A stretch of 64,000 nt of DNA, taken from positions 2,790,001 through 2,854,000 of the forward strand of contig NZ_OY762512.1 of assembly GCF_963665995.1 (NCBI RefSeq). The letters are read 5' to 3'. This document shows, piece by piece, positions 34,486 through 43,132 of this stretch (position 1 is its first letter; each line of letters begins with the position of its first letter). A program made the position numbers and the translations under genes. Below the pieces are notes generated by a model, which did not search any database, was not told where the DNA came from, and worked only from the letters and a program-made list of their open reading frames with translations. The stretch is from Pleurocapsa sp. FMAR1 (GTDB lineage: Bacteria; Cyanobacteriota; Cyanobacteriia; Cyanobacteriales; Xenococcaceae).

Positions 34486-34963
34486 ACACTATCTCCTATA
34501 AGTTTGAAATGCACTGAAAAAATATTTTGTTTTGTTTACTTTTATTGCATTTTCTATACAAGTTATATTATATGATTAATAAATCGAAATGCGATCATAT
34601 ATTTTTTTTGTATTTAATATTGCAGTTTGATGAAGTTTCCCCTTACAAATAATTAGCTTTGACAAATGTGTAGTAATTTTTAGCAACATTTGGTAAACTA
34701 TTTTTTCATTACCAAAAAACTAATGTGTATGGGCTAACGCCTGTGGACACCTTAGTTAAGCAATTTGCAGTTAAGCTCTAAACCACGCAAGCATCAAAGA
34801 CTCAAGTATACCTAAATAAGCAATCTAGAAAATTTATTCTTTAACCTAATATTTTTCAGTCTTCTCTACAGTGCTGTCTTGATGGCAATTTGTAATGGAT
34901 CGTTTTAAGAAACAGGCTTAAGAAAACACTTATTCAATTTATCTATTTAAAATTTTTATCATC
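34486..34963. other. Divergent intergenic region
   Basis: 478 A+T-rich bases between the ABC-F gene and a response-regulator gene. One hairpin, TTTGGTAA (34689-34696) and TTACCAAA (34709-34716), loop of 12. No gene; both promoters should lie here. Confidence 0.4.
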
Positions 34964-35797
34964 ATGACTACAGTTCTAATAGTTGACGATTTGGGCAGTA
35001 TAAGAGAGTTTTTAAAGATCAATTTATCTAGCGAACCAGACATAAAAATAATTGGTTTAGCAGATAATGGTCAAAGCGCGATCGCACAAGTAGGAGAACA
35101 TCAGCCTGATATCGTGTTAATGGATATCGAAATGCCAGGAAACATAGACGGTATAGCCGCAACCAAAGTAATTTCTAATCGCTTTCCTAAGAGTAAAGTG
35201 CTGTTGTTAACTAGTCAAGATGATCGACAACAGTTAAACTTAGGGCTTCAGGCAGGTGCTAGAGGTTATATTTTAAAAAATAGTAGCGTTAAAGACATTG
35301 CAACCATTATCCGTTTAACTGAAAAAGGCTTCTTCCAAATTGGACCAATTCTCGATAATTGGAATGGTTCTCAACATCACAGTTTGCAGTCAGATACCTA
35401 TATTTTGAAGCCTCAAAAAATCCCTAGTAAAGTTGGAGTAGTAGTTGAGAATAATGGTGCTAACTCAGCTGAGTCGGCTGATACATCGTCAATGAATCAT
35501 GTTCTATCTAATCTAACTTCAGGTTTATTTCAACTACAGGAAACGATCAGATCCCAAGAAGATACTATTATTAACCTGACCAATCAGTATTCGCAAGTTC
35601 AACAAGAAATTAAAGTAAAGCTGAAAAGAGACAAGCATATTACTAGCAGTGGCAGAGTTAATAGCTATCGCAATGGCTTGATGCCTAGATTTGCCAGTCA
35701 AAGACGACAACACCTTTTGTTTATTGCTAGCTTTTTATTAGGAATTTTCACAGTATTAATTATGATGTTCTTAATCATGACTCTTGGTAGTGCTTAA
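34964..35797 (+). CDS. Response regulator receiver with coiled linker and C-terminal membrane anchor
   Basis: 277 residues. Receiver domain (1-125) of the NarL type: acidic pair DD (8-9), phospho-acceptor Asp54 in IVLMDIEMPG, LLTSQDD, and Lys in YILKNSS. No DNA-binding domain follows. Instead there is a Ser/Asn-rich linker, a predicted coiled coil (about 180-220, LFQLQETIRSQEDTIINLTNQYSQVQQEIK), a basic stretch, and a hydrophobic helix near the C terminus (LLFIASFLLGIFTVLIMMFLIM). So a phosphorylation switch tethered to the membrane from its tail. Partner kinase unknown; no kinase gene nearby. Confidence 0.8.
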   Translation: MTTVLIVDDLGSIREFLKINLSSEPDIKIIGLADNGQSAIAQVGEHQPDIVLMDIEMPGNIDGIAATKVISNRFPKSKVLLLTSQDDRQQLNLGLQAGARGYILKNSSVKDIATIIRLTEKGFFQIGPILDNWNGSQHHSLQSDTYILKPQKIPSKVGVVVENNGANSAESADTSSMNHVLSNLTSGLFQLQETIRSQEDTIINLTNQYSQVQQEIKVKLKRDKHITSSGRVNSYRNGLMPRFASQRRQHLLFIASFLLGIFTVLIMMFLIMTLGSA

Positions 35798-35808
35798 GCT
35801 AATAAGCA

Positions 35809-36264
35809 TCAGTTACTATGCTTGTTTTGTATAGCAGTCTCGCCAATCAAATTTGATTCGCGTCCACCAAAGATTACTGATGAATCGCTATAGTATTTAA
35901 ATTCCAGTAGATTGTGAAAAGGATCTTCGATAAAAAAACTATAATGTTCTAATAATTGCTGAGGAAAACGTAGTTTTGGCTGTTCGTAAAATGTAAGCTG
36001 CTTTTCAGTAGCGCGATCGCAAACTGTTTGCCAATCTAGTTTAGTAGGCAAGATCAATCCTAAATGTCGGGGATATATTCCTAATTGTCTATTTAGTTTC
36101 TTGTGAGAGATATGACCAACCAGTTGAGTTCCGTAAAAGTTGAAAATTACGGCTGCTTTGTTCTCTCTACCTACCTCACAGCCTAAACTTGCTCCATAAA
36201 ATTGTTTTGCCTCAGTAATATCGTTAATCGGTATAGCCAAATGAAAAATAGGCGCGTTAATCAT
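35809..36264 (-). CDS. VOC-family (glyoxalase/bleomycin-resistance fold) protein
   Basis: 151 residues of paired beta-alpha-beta-beta-beta modules: FHLAIPINDITEAKQFYGASLGCEVG, NFYGTQLVGHI, and the metal-type C-terminal strand FIEDPFHNLLEFKYY with a conserved Glu. Several His/Glu positions could bind a metal. Such proteins in cyanobacteria are often annotated as glyoxalase or dioxygenase; the substrate cannot be told. Tail-to-tail with the response regulator (11-base gap). Confidence 0.85.
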   Translation of the reverse strand: MINAPIFHLAIPINDITEAKQFYGASLGCEVGRENKAAVIFNFYGTQLVGHISHKKLNRQLGIYPRHLGLILPTKLDWQTVCDRATEKQLTFYEQPKLRFPQQLLEHYSFFIEDPFHNLLEFKYYSDSSVIFGGRESNLIGETAIQNKHSN

Positions 36265-36436
36265 AGCAATATAAGGGTTATAACGCTTATATTTTATCTA
36301 GATTTGAGTTTTAAAACTTGAAAATGTTAAGCCGATTGAGTTTAGATAAACTCCTCTATCCTATTTAGACATTCTCTAAGCGCATTAAGGTAGTATATTG
36401 TGGGGTATAAAAACATATTAAAGACTATAAACAATT

Positions 36437-36970
36437 ATGAATCAACGTGGAGTAGCCGTCTGGTTTACAGGATTTAGTGGTGCGGGCAAAACTACTATTG
36501 CTGATGCACTTACTAATGAACTAAAATCTCAGGGGTGTCAGCTTGAGGTTCTAGATGGCGACGAAATTAGAGAAAACTTAACCAAAGACTTAGGGTTTTC
36601 CAAGGAAGACCGAGATACCAACATTCGCAGAATTGGATTTGTTGCCAAACTCTTAGCTCGAAATGGAGTCATTGTTTTAGTTCCTGTAATTTCTCCCTAT
36701 CGCGCTATTAGAGAAGAAATGCGAGCAAATATTAGTAGCTTTATAGAGGTATTTGTAAATGCTCCTCTTTCTGTTTGCGAAGAGCGGGATGTAAAAGGAC
36801 TTTATGAAAAAGCCCGAGCAGGAAAAATCAAGCAATTTACTGGTATTGATGATCCTTACGAACCACCAACAAACCCTGAAGTAGAGTGTCGTACCGATTT
36901 AGAAGAAATATCCCAAAGCGTAGACAAAATAATTAGTAAACTAAAAGAATCGGGCTATCTCTTGGGGTAA
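36437..36970 (+). CDS. cysC: Adenylyl-sulfate (APS) kinase
   Basis: Phosphorylates APS to PAPS in sulfate assimilation. 177 residues, normal. Seen: P-loop GFSGAGKTT (12-20), DGDEIRENLTKDLGFSKEDR (substrate loop), FVAKLLARNGVIVLVPVISPYR with the invariant Ser-Pro-Tyr, and LYEKARAGKIKQFTGIDDPYEPP, the mobile lid. No ATP sulfurylase gene in the window. Start ATG 36437 is standard. Confidence 0.96.
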   Translation: MNQRGVAVWFTGFSGAGKTTIADALTNELKSQGCQLEVLDGDEIRENLTKDLGFSKEDRDTNIRRIGFVAKLLARNGVIVLVPVISPYRAIREEMRANISSFIEVFVNAPLSVCEERDVKGLYEKARAGKIKQFTGIDDPYEPPTNPEVECRTDLEEISQSVDKIISKLKESGYLLG

Positions 36971-37255
36971 GTAACAAAGCGTTAATCGGCGTTTTGTTAG
37001 CTAAATAATCATAATTTTAACTCTGAAAAACAGGATAAATATCGATAATTGCTATTTTTTGCGATCGCATTTTGGACACGTCTGGCAATAGAAAAGGTTT
37101 AACTACGTAACAATCACTTCCAATCATTATATATGCTTTATTTGTTATAAGCATTAGGTTAAATACAGCTATTTTTATAGCGTGATGATTAAGCCAACAA
37201 AAAATTTAATCTCTGACCGTTAATAAAACAATGCAGTTTCGCAGCTAAATTTACT
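36971..37255. other. Intergenic, nothing recognised
   Basis: 285 bases, A+T-rich, one HIP1-type GCGATCGC near 37062. No gene or clear terminator. Confidence 0.4.
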
Positions 37256-37639
37256 ATGAACATTGTGTCTAATGCTTCAGATTTGCTTTTCAAGACAAAT
37301 CAAATCATCTGCTTAGAATATCAGCATAATTGCCTTTATGGAGAAGTAATTCAGTTAATACCTGAGCGCAAATTATGCTGGTTCAGACCAATGTGCCTAG
37401 TTCAACTAAGCTGCGATCGCAGCCAACCAATGGACGTTAACCAAATAATCGATCTACAGTCTGGATCTGATTTACTGTGGCCAATGAATTTATTTAGACC
37501 TGCTTTGGATACTGAAGTTATTTCTTGGCTGAGTAGGTTAAAGGATCTTGATGAAACATTGATGCCTAAAGCATCGAATCGTCAATGCTTGAACAAATTT
37601 GTGCGGCAAGTTTGGCAAGCCAATAAAGATAAGTTTTAA
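37256..37639 (+). CDS. Conserved hypothetical cyanobacterial protein
   Basis: 127 residues, no membrane segment. Seen: an N-terminal beta part (IICLEYQHNCLYGEVIQLIPERKLCWFRPMCLV) rich in aromatic residues and a helical C terminus (LNKFVRQVWQANKDKF). The pattern LYGEVIQ...CWFRP is familiar from small cyanobacterial proteins without known role. Stands alone; ATG 37256. Confidence 0.6.
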   Translation: MNIVSNASDLLFKTNQIICLEYQHNCLYGEVIQLIPERKLCWFRPMCLVQLSCDRSQPMDVNQIIDLQSGSDLLWPMNLFRPALDTEVISWLSRLKDLDETLMPKASNRQCLNKFVRQVWQANKDKF

Positions 37640-38166
37640 AGTATGAAAAATTATTTTGTCGTTATTATTGCTTGCTGACAAATCATATATCCTCAATGTT
37701 GTTCGAGTTTTTTACTTTTATGATCTAGGCTGATGCTCATCTGCAAAGACAAAAACAGCAGGTATGTCTATAAGAAAACTACAGTTTAGTAATTTTTAAT
37801 ACCAACTTTTGATAAAAATTAAATCATAATAATTTATACCAATTACCAACGGCAGTTCGGTTTATGTAAGGTTAAGCTGAAAATTCAGTGATTACCACGA
37901 TATGAAACCGCTAAAAATTGATTATAAATATAGGGTGTTTCTCATAGGCAAAGCAGACTTAAGCCGATAAGCTTAATCTCAAGTCTTTATAAGTGAATAG
38001 GTTAGGTATATTTAGCCAGTATTTAGCCTCCCTGTAATCAGATTTTAGTAGTACTTCATCTTCTTATCAAGATCCTGTAAAGTAGATCGAATCCGTAAAG
38101 TTACGGATTATGGTTGGGACATAGAACTATTTTTTTAAGTAATATCTAAAGCGGAAAGTAATAAAG
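37640..38166. other. Intergenic with one palindrome
   Basis: 527 bases without a gene. A perfect hairpin AATCCGTAA-AG-TTACGGATT (38090-38109) lies 57 bases upstream of the STAS gene and could be an operator or leader hairpin. Confidence 0.4.
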
Positions 38167-38505
38167 ATGAGCAGCACAAAGTTAAGAACAGAATTCACCA
38201 CTTTTAGACCAGAAGGTTTCTTGAGTGCAGCCAATGCCTCAGAATTTCTAGAAAAATTAACTACAGAAATCAAATCTTCTGTAAACCCCGCTCTACTTGT
38301 AAATATGGAAGCAGTAGAGTTTATGGATAGCGCAGGATTAATGGTCTTAATCAAAGCTTTTCGCCTAGCTCAAAGCCTAGGGCATCGGTTTGGAATTTGT
38401 TCTCTGGCTCCTTCTGTACGCATAATGTTTGAGCTTACCCAATTGGATAAAGCTTTTGAAATCTTCGAGAATCAAGCTGCGTTTCAAGGAGCAATCGCTC
38501 AGTAG
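38167..38505 (+). CDS. STAS-domain protein (anti-sigma factor antagonist type)
   Basis: 112 residues, single STAS domain of the SpoIIAA/RsbV type, a switch for partner-binding by Ser phosphorylation. Seen: beta-strand FRPEGFLSAANASEFLEKL, phospho-site DSAGL (Ser55) followed by MVLIKAFRLAQSLG, and SVRIMFELTQLDKAFEIFE. No anti-sigma kinase or phosphatase neighbour, so the partner is unknown. A palindrome lies upstream (38090-38109). Confidence 0.88.
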   Translation: MSSTKLRTEFTTFRPEGFLSAANASEFLEKLTTEIKSSVNPALLVNMEAVEFMDSAGLMVLIKAFRLAQSLGHRFGICSLAPSVRIMFELTQLDKAFEIFENQAAFQGAIAQ

Positions 38506-38660
38506 CCTTAACTAGGCCTGATTGATTCAAACGCTATTAACGAAAATGAAGTTAAAAAGGCAGTGAAGACTTGGCTTTTTTAGCTTTAATTGTTTTTATA
38601 GCTATTTATTGCTTGGAGCATTTGTAATTTAAGATTATTATTTGGGGTTATTAGTCTACT

Positions 38661-39032
38661 TCAGCCAAAGCGACTAGTAACCCTTCCCATTAAGTATTTG
38701 TAATTCAGCGTACCCCAATGACGACTATCTGTACTGGCTGCAAGATTATCGCCAATTAGAAAGCAGTTGCCATCATTGTCAATAGCTTTAACTCTTTTGA
38801 TTATGGTTAACTCTAAATATAAAGGATGAGTTGCAACTACAATATCGTTAATTTCAGGTAAAGTTCTGTGATAGGAATAGGGATTGACGAGAATTTCTTC
38901 ACCTGGCTGTAACAAAGGCAGCATTGATTTTCCAGTAATTTTTAAGCGTTTTCTTTGACGTAACAGCCACCATAAGAATTCACGGTAGTCAGCCTCTGGT
39001 AGAATAGGCATTTTTTTGTAATTGTCAATCAA
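38661..39032 (-). CDS. sodX: Nickel-superoxide-dismutase maturation protease (SodX-like, S26 family)
   Basis: Signal-peptidase-like serine protease that trims the propeptide of Ni-SOD so the N-terminal His can bind nickel. 123 residues. Seen: catalytic Ser36 in ITGKSMLPLLQPGEEILVNPY, catalytic Lys79 in TIIKRVKA, and GDNLAASTDSRHWGTL typical of S24/S26 proteases. There is no hydrophobic anchor. The Ni-SOD gene (sodN), usually close in marine cyanobacteria, is not in the window. Internal ATG (Met8) is an alternative start. Identification as SodX rests on size and lack of anchor. Confidence 0.7.
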   Translation of the reverse strand: MIDNYKKMPILPEADYREFLWWLLRQRKRLKITGKSMLPLLQPGEEILVNPYSYHRTLPEINDIVVATHPLYLELTIIKRVKAIDNDGNCFLIGDNLAASTDSRHWGTLNYKYLMGRVTSRFG

Positions 39033-39184
39033 TAAAAATAATTTTTTGGTATTTAACTTAAACTTAGGTTATCTATTATATTGCCCTAAAAAGTCGAAAA
39101 AGGTTATGTCGGCAGCGGATGAGCGATCGCTTGTTAAATTATTATCTTTACTAATTACTAGTCTATTTATGATTACCTTACCTT

Positions 39185-39400
39185 AATAATGATCTGGCTT
39201 TTACCTAGCAATTTAATTAAGTCTTGCACTGTTTGTTTAAATATAGTTACTTGTTGATCATGAGATGGAGTTTGTTGCCAGACTTCTCTTTGCATCAGGC
39301 GATCGCTCTGGTTGGATTACAGGAGTTGTATTACTGGATGGAGGAGTAACCGCAGGACGTAATTAAATGATAGATTGTCTAGGCGATCGCCGATTAAATT
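39185..39400 (-). pseudogene. Unidentified decayed coding fragment
   Basis: Two overlapping open stretches on the minus strand: one rich in Pro/Thr/Ser (RPAVTPPSSNTTPVIQPERS), continuing in another frame as QREVWQQTPSHDQQVTIFKQTVQDLI. They look like pieces of one protein shifted near a HIP1 octamer. Possibly the end of the substrate-binding-protein pseudogene next to it. Not recognised. Confidence 0.3.
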
Positions 39401-39742
39401 ATTACTGTGTTGTCGACGATCGCCATATCTACTCGCTCATCTAGAACTACTTGCAAACGTTCTTTATTAGTCACAGGTAAAAACTCTACCGCCTCAGCGT
39501 CACCGAGTAATTCTTCAGCTAATTTATGAGCAATGTCAATTTCTAGCCCAACTAAATTCCCTTTTTTATTGATAAAAGCCCAAAGGACGCAAATTATCTT
39601 TTACAGCGACTTTTAGTTCTCCTCTTGAGGCAATTTCTGACCATTACTCTGCAAGTATTAATTGCGGGTTAGTTGTCATAAAAGCGATCGCCAAGCTAGT
39701 TGAAGATATTGCCGTAACCAGACTTAAAAGTCTTTGTTTCAT
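39400..39742 (-). pseudogene. Amino-acid ABC transporter substrate-binding protein fragment
   Basis: From ATG 39742: signal peptide MKQRLLSLVTAISSTSLAIA, then a TAG after QLILAE, WSEIASRGELKVAVKDNLR, frameshift near 39583, PLGFINKKGNLVGLEIDIAH, KLAEELLGDAEAVEFLPV, NKERLQVVLDERVDMAIV. This is the N-terminal lobe of a type 3 solute-binding protein (glutamine/polar amino acid). At least two lesions and no C-terminal lobe. A formerly complete transporter gene has been lost here. Confidence 0.75.
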
Positions 39743-39765
39743 TAGGTTAAGTAGCTTATTACAGA

Positions 39766-40317
39766 TCAAATTAACTTGTTGAAGTTATTAGTTACTTGCT
39801 CTAGCAAATTGAATACCTGATTGGGATTTTGCAGAATAATAATTTGCTTGCTGTCTTGATATTCAGCTAACTTATTCATAATTTTGTGACGATGTAGCTT
39901 AGGAAAATTCCAGACATACTGCAAAAATTCCCAGTTCAATCTTTCAGGACATCCTACAGCCATATCTGGTCTTACCTTGTCAGGATACTCTAAATATCGT
40001 TTTATAACTCGCCATAAACATAAATAACGATTGAAATCCAGCCAGATAATAGTGTCTGCTGCTGTTAAACGGATATCTGTTGTATTGTAATAATTTCCGT
40101 CAATGATCCAGCTATTCGCTTCAATTAATTCTTGCTGTATTTTTTGCCATTTGTTTTGATCTGTTTCTTGCCATCCTGATTGCCAATAATAAGCATCCAA
40201 ATGAATAACTGACAAATTAAGCCGTTGTCCTAAATTTCTTGCTAGGGTAGATTTACCTGCACCACAAGAACCAATTATCACTATACGTTCTTGATCAAAC
40301 TTTTGAAAAGCAACCAT
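39766..40317 (-). CDS. P-loop kinase-like ATPase (FlaR/topology-modulation type)
   Basis: 183 residues. Seen: Walker A IIGSCGAGKSTLARNL (P-loop GSCGAGKST 16-24), HLDAYYWQSGW, WIIDGNYYNT, DTIIWLDFNRYLCLWRVIKRYL. This is the pattern of small adenylate-kinase-like proteins annotated as topology modulation protein or FlaR; true substrate unknown. It is 16 bases downstream of the membrane-protein gene at 40334, same strand, likely one unit. Confidence 0.8.
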   Translation of the reverse strand: MVAFQKFDQERIVIIGSCGAGKSTLARNLGQRLNLSVIHLDAYYWQSGWQETDQNKWQKIQQELIEANSWIIDGNYYNTTDIRLTAADTIIWLDFNRYLCLWRVIKRYLEYPDKVRPDMAVGCPERLNWEFLQYVWNFPKLHRHKIMNKLAEYQDSKQIIILQNPNQVFNLLEQVTNNFNKLI

Positions 40318-40333
40318 TACTTTTAATCGAAAG

Positions 40334-40786
40334 TTAAACTAATTTTGAGCGCAAAATTTGGTCTACCTGTACTCGCTTTGCTTGAGGAACCCAAATTTTC
40401 CACTTTTTACACCACCAATTTCGGCGTTTAAACTTTAACAACAACTCTTCAGAACTTTTCCATTCATAGGAATGAATTAGTGACCAGCGAATGAGATAGC
40501 CATAGGTTATAATTCCATTTTCTCGCATCTCTTCAGGGCAGAAAAGATCTATCAAGTAACTTGAAGCTAGACCCATAGAACCGCCACTAATTAAGGGATT
40601 TTGAATATAAAAACCCAAAATAATTAGAACAGTGCTTAATCCAATTAACATAAACCGCCGAAATTTAGACATTGGGATGACTAATAGTTGTTTCCCTGCT
40701 TGACGATACCGTTGCTTTAACAATGCAACAAATATTACAAAAAGTGCTATTGGCAGAATTAATATAGCAGCTAGCTTAATAAACAT
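40334..40786 (-). CDS. Membrane protein of unknown function
   Basis: 150 residues. Seen: N-terminal membrane helix (LAAILILPIALFVIFVALL), second hydrophobic hairpin (FMLIGLSTVLIILGFYI), then a soluble beta part (GIITYGYLIRWSLIHSYEWKSSEELLLKFKRR) resembling the bPH/DUF5673 type of small membrane proteins. No function known. Leads a two-gene unit with the P-loop ATPase. Confidence 0.6.
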   Translation of the reverse strand: MFIKLAAILILPIALFVIFVALLKQRYRQAGKQLLVIPMSKFRRFMLIGLSTVLIILGFYIQNPLISGGSMGLASSYLIDLFCPEEMRENGIITYGYLIRWSLIHSYEWKSSEELLLKFKRRNWWCKKWKIWVPQAKRVQVDQILRSKLV

Positions 40787-41049
40787 GGCTTTTTACCTTT
40801 AAATGTTATTTATTAGCCTTTATAAGTCGGTTTTTTTAAACTAATTTATCACCTCAACTTTGAAAAGATTAGTCTAAACTCTTACTTAGGAAAATGTTGT
40901 TTGTTATTCTTAAATCATAAATTTTTTGATTACAAAAATATGTTTAAATATTGACAGTAAGAGTACTTTAAATTAAGGTTAATTTATGCTTAAGATATTT
41001 AATCTTATGATATTTATTGTATGTATAATTACTGAGAATTTATAATAAA

Positions 41050-41754
41050 ATGAATATATTTGATTATTCAATTATTAGCTTTTTCAATCAATTTGCTCAA
41101 CGATCTGTGCAGTTTGATCAACTAGTGTTACTTATTAGTGACAATGTGTTGCTAAAAGGCGGTTTCATTCTTGCTTTATTTTGCTATGCTTGGTTTAAGG
41201 AAGATAGCTTTAAGATCGTCCAAAGAAATCGTGAATATATTTTGATTACAATTTTAGCTAGTTCAGTGGGAATTGTTGGTGCCAGACTACTAGTTTTGTC
41301 GCTTCCTTTCCGATTAAGACCTCTACACAATCCTGAAATAGCACTGCAATTTCCTCTAAAAAGAGACTTTCTAGAAGGATGGAGTTCTTTCCCCAGCGAT
41401 CATGCTATTTTATTTTTTACCTTGGCTACGGGTTTATTTTTTGTCTCGCGTATTTTAGGTAGTATTGCGATCGCTCACGCCATCTTCGTTATTTCTCTTC
41501 CCAGAATTTATCTTGGATTGCATTATCCAACTGATATCTTGGCAGGGGCTTTAATAGGCATTGGCGTAGCACTTTTAGTCAATAGAAGAAAAATTAGCAG
41601 CAGAATCACTAAACTGCCGATGCGCTTGTTAGACAAGAATCCTAGCTTGTTCTATAGCTGCTTCTTTGTTGTGGACTTTGAAATTGCCGAAATGTTTAAT
41701 AGTTTGCGTAACATAGCTAAGGTGATATTCTCACTCTTGTCTAGCTTTACTTAA
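41050..41754 (+). CDS. PAP2-superfamily membrane phosphatase
   Basis: 234 residues, about six membrane helices. Seen: phosphatase motifs in order: LPFRLRP (motif 1), SSFPSDHA with the catalytic His (motif 2) and PRIYLGLHYPTD (motif 3). Members dephosphorylate lipid phosphates such as phosphatidate or undecaprenyl diphosphate; which one cannot be told. The last ~40 residues are a non-family tail with a hydrophobic stretch. ATG 41050; isolated gene in A+T-rich DNA. Confidence 0.88.
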   Translation: MNIFDYSIISFFNQFAQRSVQFDQLVLLISDNVLLKGGFILALFCYAWFKEDSFKIVQRNREYILITILASSVGIVGARLLVLSLPFRLRPLHNPEIALQFPLKRDFLEGWSSFPSDHAILFFTLATGLFFVSRILGSIAIAHAIFVISLPRIYLGLHYPTDILAGALIGIGVALLVNRRKISSRITKLPMRLLDKNPSLFYSCFFVVDFEIAEMFNSLRNIAKVIFSLLSSFT

Positions 41755-41783
41755 AATTAGGTAGAAGAATAAATGTAGAGTAT

Positions 41784-42236
41784 TTATCTTGAAGAGTTTG
41801 AATAACTAAAACTCCAACCGTGTTGCTTAAAACCCAAGGATTCATAGAATTTGTGAGCGCGCTCGCGTTTTAGATTAGAAGAAAGAGTGACTTTATAACA
41901 CCCTGCATCAAAACTAATCTTTAATGCTTTTTGCATCATCTGTTTGCCAAAGCCTTTTTGCCAATATGCAGTAGAAATAGTAACTGAGTCAAGGATAGCC
42001 GATCTATGAAAACCTCGGTGCATCATGGTAGGCATAAATAATAAGCTAAAAGTGCCTATCTCCTTATCTTCCAAACAAGCCAGATAAATATAATGATTTG
42101 GAACTTGCTCTATTTGATTCCAAATAGCTGTTATTTCAGCCTCAGACATCAATGGTTTTTCATCCATGTCAGCATAGAAATGATTGAGAATCGGTAAATC
42201 TTGTTTTGTTGCCAGACGAATGTTAATCTCTTTCAT
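41784..42236 (-). CDS. GNAT-family N-acetyltransferase
   Basis: Acetyl-CoA dependent acyltransferase, substrate unknown. From ATG 42236, 150 residues. Seen: INIRLATKQDLPILNHFYADMDE start, YIYLACLEDKEIGTFSLLFMP, acetyl-CoA pyrophosphate loop YWQKGFGKQMMQKAL, CYKVTLSSNLKRERAHKFYESLGF. An upstream TTG/ATG frame to 42305 would read through the rplT terminator hairpin, so 42236 is preferred. Together with rpmI-rplT it may be a read-through gene. Confidence 0.88.
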   Translation of the reverse strand: MKEINIRLATKQDLPILNHFYADMDEKPLMSEAEITAIWNQIEQVPNHYIYLACLEDKEIGTFSLLFMPTMMHRGFHRSAILDSVTISTAYWQKGFGKQMMQKALKISFDAGCYKVTLSSNLKRERAHKFYESLGFKQHGWSFSYSNSSR

Positions 42237-42254
42237 TCTTAAATACAAAAAAGC

Positions 42255-42286
42255 GTAAAACTCGGCTTCATTACAAAAACCGAGTC
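42255..42286 (-). terminator. Terminator of rpmI-rplT
   Basis: Read on the minus strand: ACTCGG (42285-42280), 14-base loop, CCGAGT (42265-42260), then TTTTACGCTTTTTT. It lies about 70 bases past the rplT stop and just before the GNAT start. The T run is interrupted, so partial read-through into the GNAT gene is possible. Confidence 0.6.
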
Positions 42287-42353
42287 TCTTACAATTTTCA
42301 GCCATTCAATTAAATTAAATTAAATTAAGTAATTTCTGAATAAATAATCTATT

Positions 42354-42707
42354 TTAATCTGCTGATTTAGCTACTTCAACAACTTTTTCAAAAGCTTGTG
42401 GATCTACCATTGCTAACTGTGCCAACATTTTGCGATTTAAACCTACTTCAGCTTTCTTTAGCTGATAAGTAAACTTACTGTAGCTTAAGTCGTGCATTCT
42501 GGCTGCTGCATTGATGCGGGTAATCCAAAGGCGACGAAAATCACGTTTGCGTTTACGGCGATCGCGATAAGCATTACGCAATGCCTTCATTACCTGCTGA
42601 TTAGCAATGCGAAATAGCTTGGAATGTGAACCACGAAAGCCTTTTGCTAGCTTTAATATTTTCTTGCGACGTTTGCGGGCAACATTGCCCCGTTTGACTC
42701 TACTCAT
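42354..42707 (-). CDS. rplT: 50S ribosomal protein L20
   Basis: Binds 23S rRNA early in 50S assembly. 117 residues, normal. Seen: basic start [56 protein letters not shown]. 72 bases downstream of rpmI on the same strand. infC is not adjacent, unlike in many bacteria. Confidence 0.98.
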   Translation of the reverse strand: MSRVKRGNVARKRRKKILKLAKGFRGSHSKLFRIANQQVMKALRNAYRDRRKRKRDFRRLWITRINAAARMHDLSYSKFTYQLKKAEVGLNRKMLAQLAMVDPQAFEKVVEVAKSAD

Positions 42708-42779
42708 AATTAATCTTTAGAACTTGTTTGATGGGCGTTAACAACTAAATTTAGAACTACTAGTTTAAATCAGCCTAAA

Positions 42780-42983
42780 TTAGCTATAGGGCATCATTGT
42801 GCGTACTGCTTTTTCGTCAGTTTCATGTACCACAGTCATGCTAGATAGACGACGGCGAGTACGTTCTTTACTTTTACGTTCTAATAAGTGGTTTTTGAAC
42901 GCCTTGCGACGCATAATTTTCTTGCCACTGCCAGTAATACGAAAACGCTTGGCAGCGGATTTTTTAGTTTTTAACTTAGGCAT
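42780..42983 (-). CDS. rpmI: 50S ribosomal protein L35
   Basis: 67 residues, basic. Seen: [40 protein letters not shown]. First gene of the rpmI-rplT pair; promoter presumably in the 149-base gap upstream. Confidence 0.98.
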   Translation of the reverse strand: MPKLKTKKSAAKRFRITGSGKKIMRRKAFKNHLLERKSKERTRRRLSSMTVVHETDEKAVRTMMPYS

Positions 42984-43132
42984 TGGCTACTAATAATTAG
43001 ACACAATTTACAATTATACTCTTCAGCCAATGTCAATTACAAATTTTTTGAAAGCTCCAAGTTCTAAGCTTTTTCAAGAACCAATTTTAATGTGAGAAAA
43101 ATTAATTAAATGCGATCGCGCTGGCACAGTTG

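Noticed and set aside
38506-38600. Terminator after the STAS gene (AAAAAGGC...GCTTTTTT)
   Set aside because: The arms do not pair without a mismatch next to the loop side; not strong enough to list as a feature.
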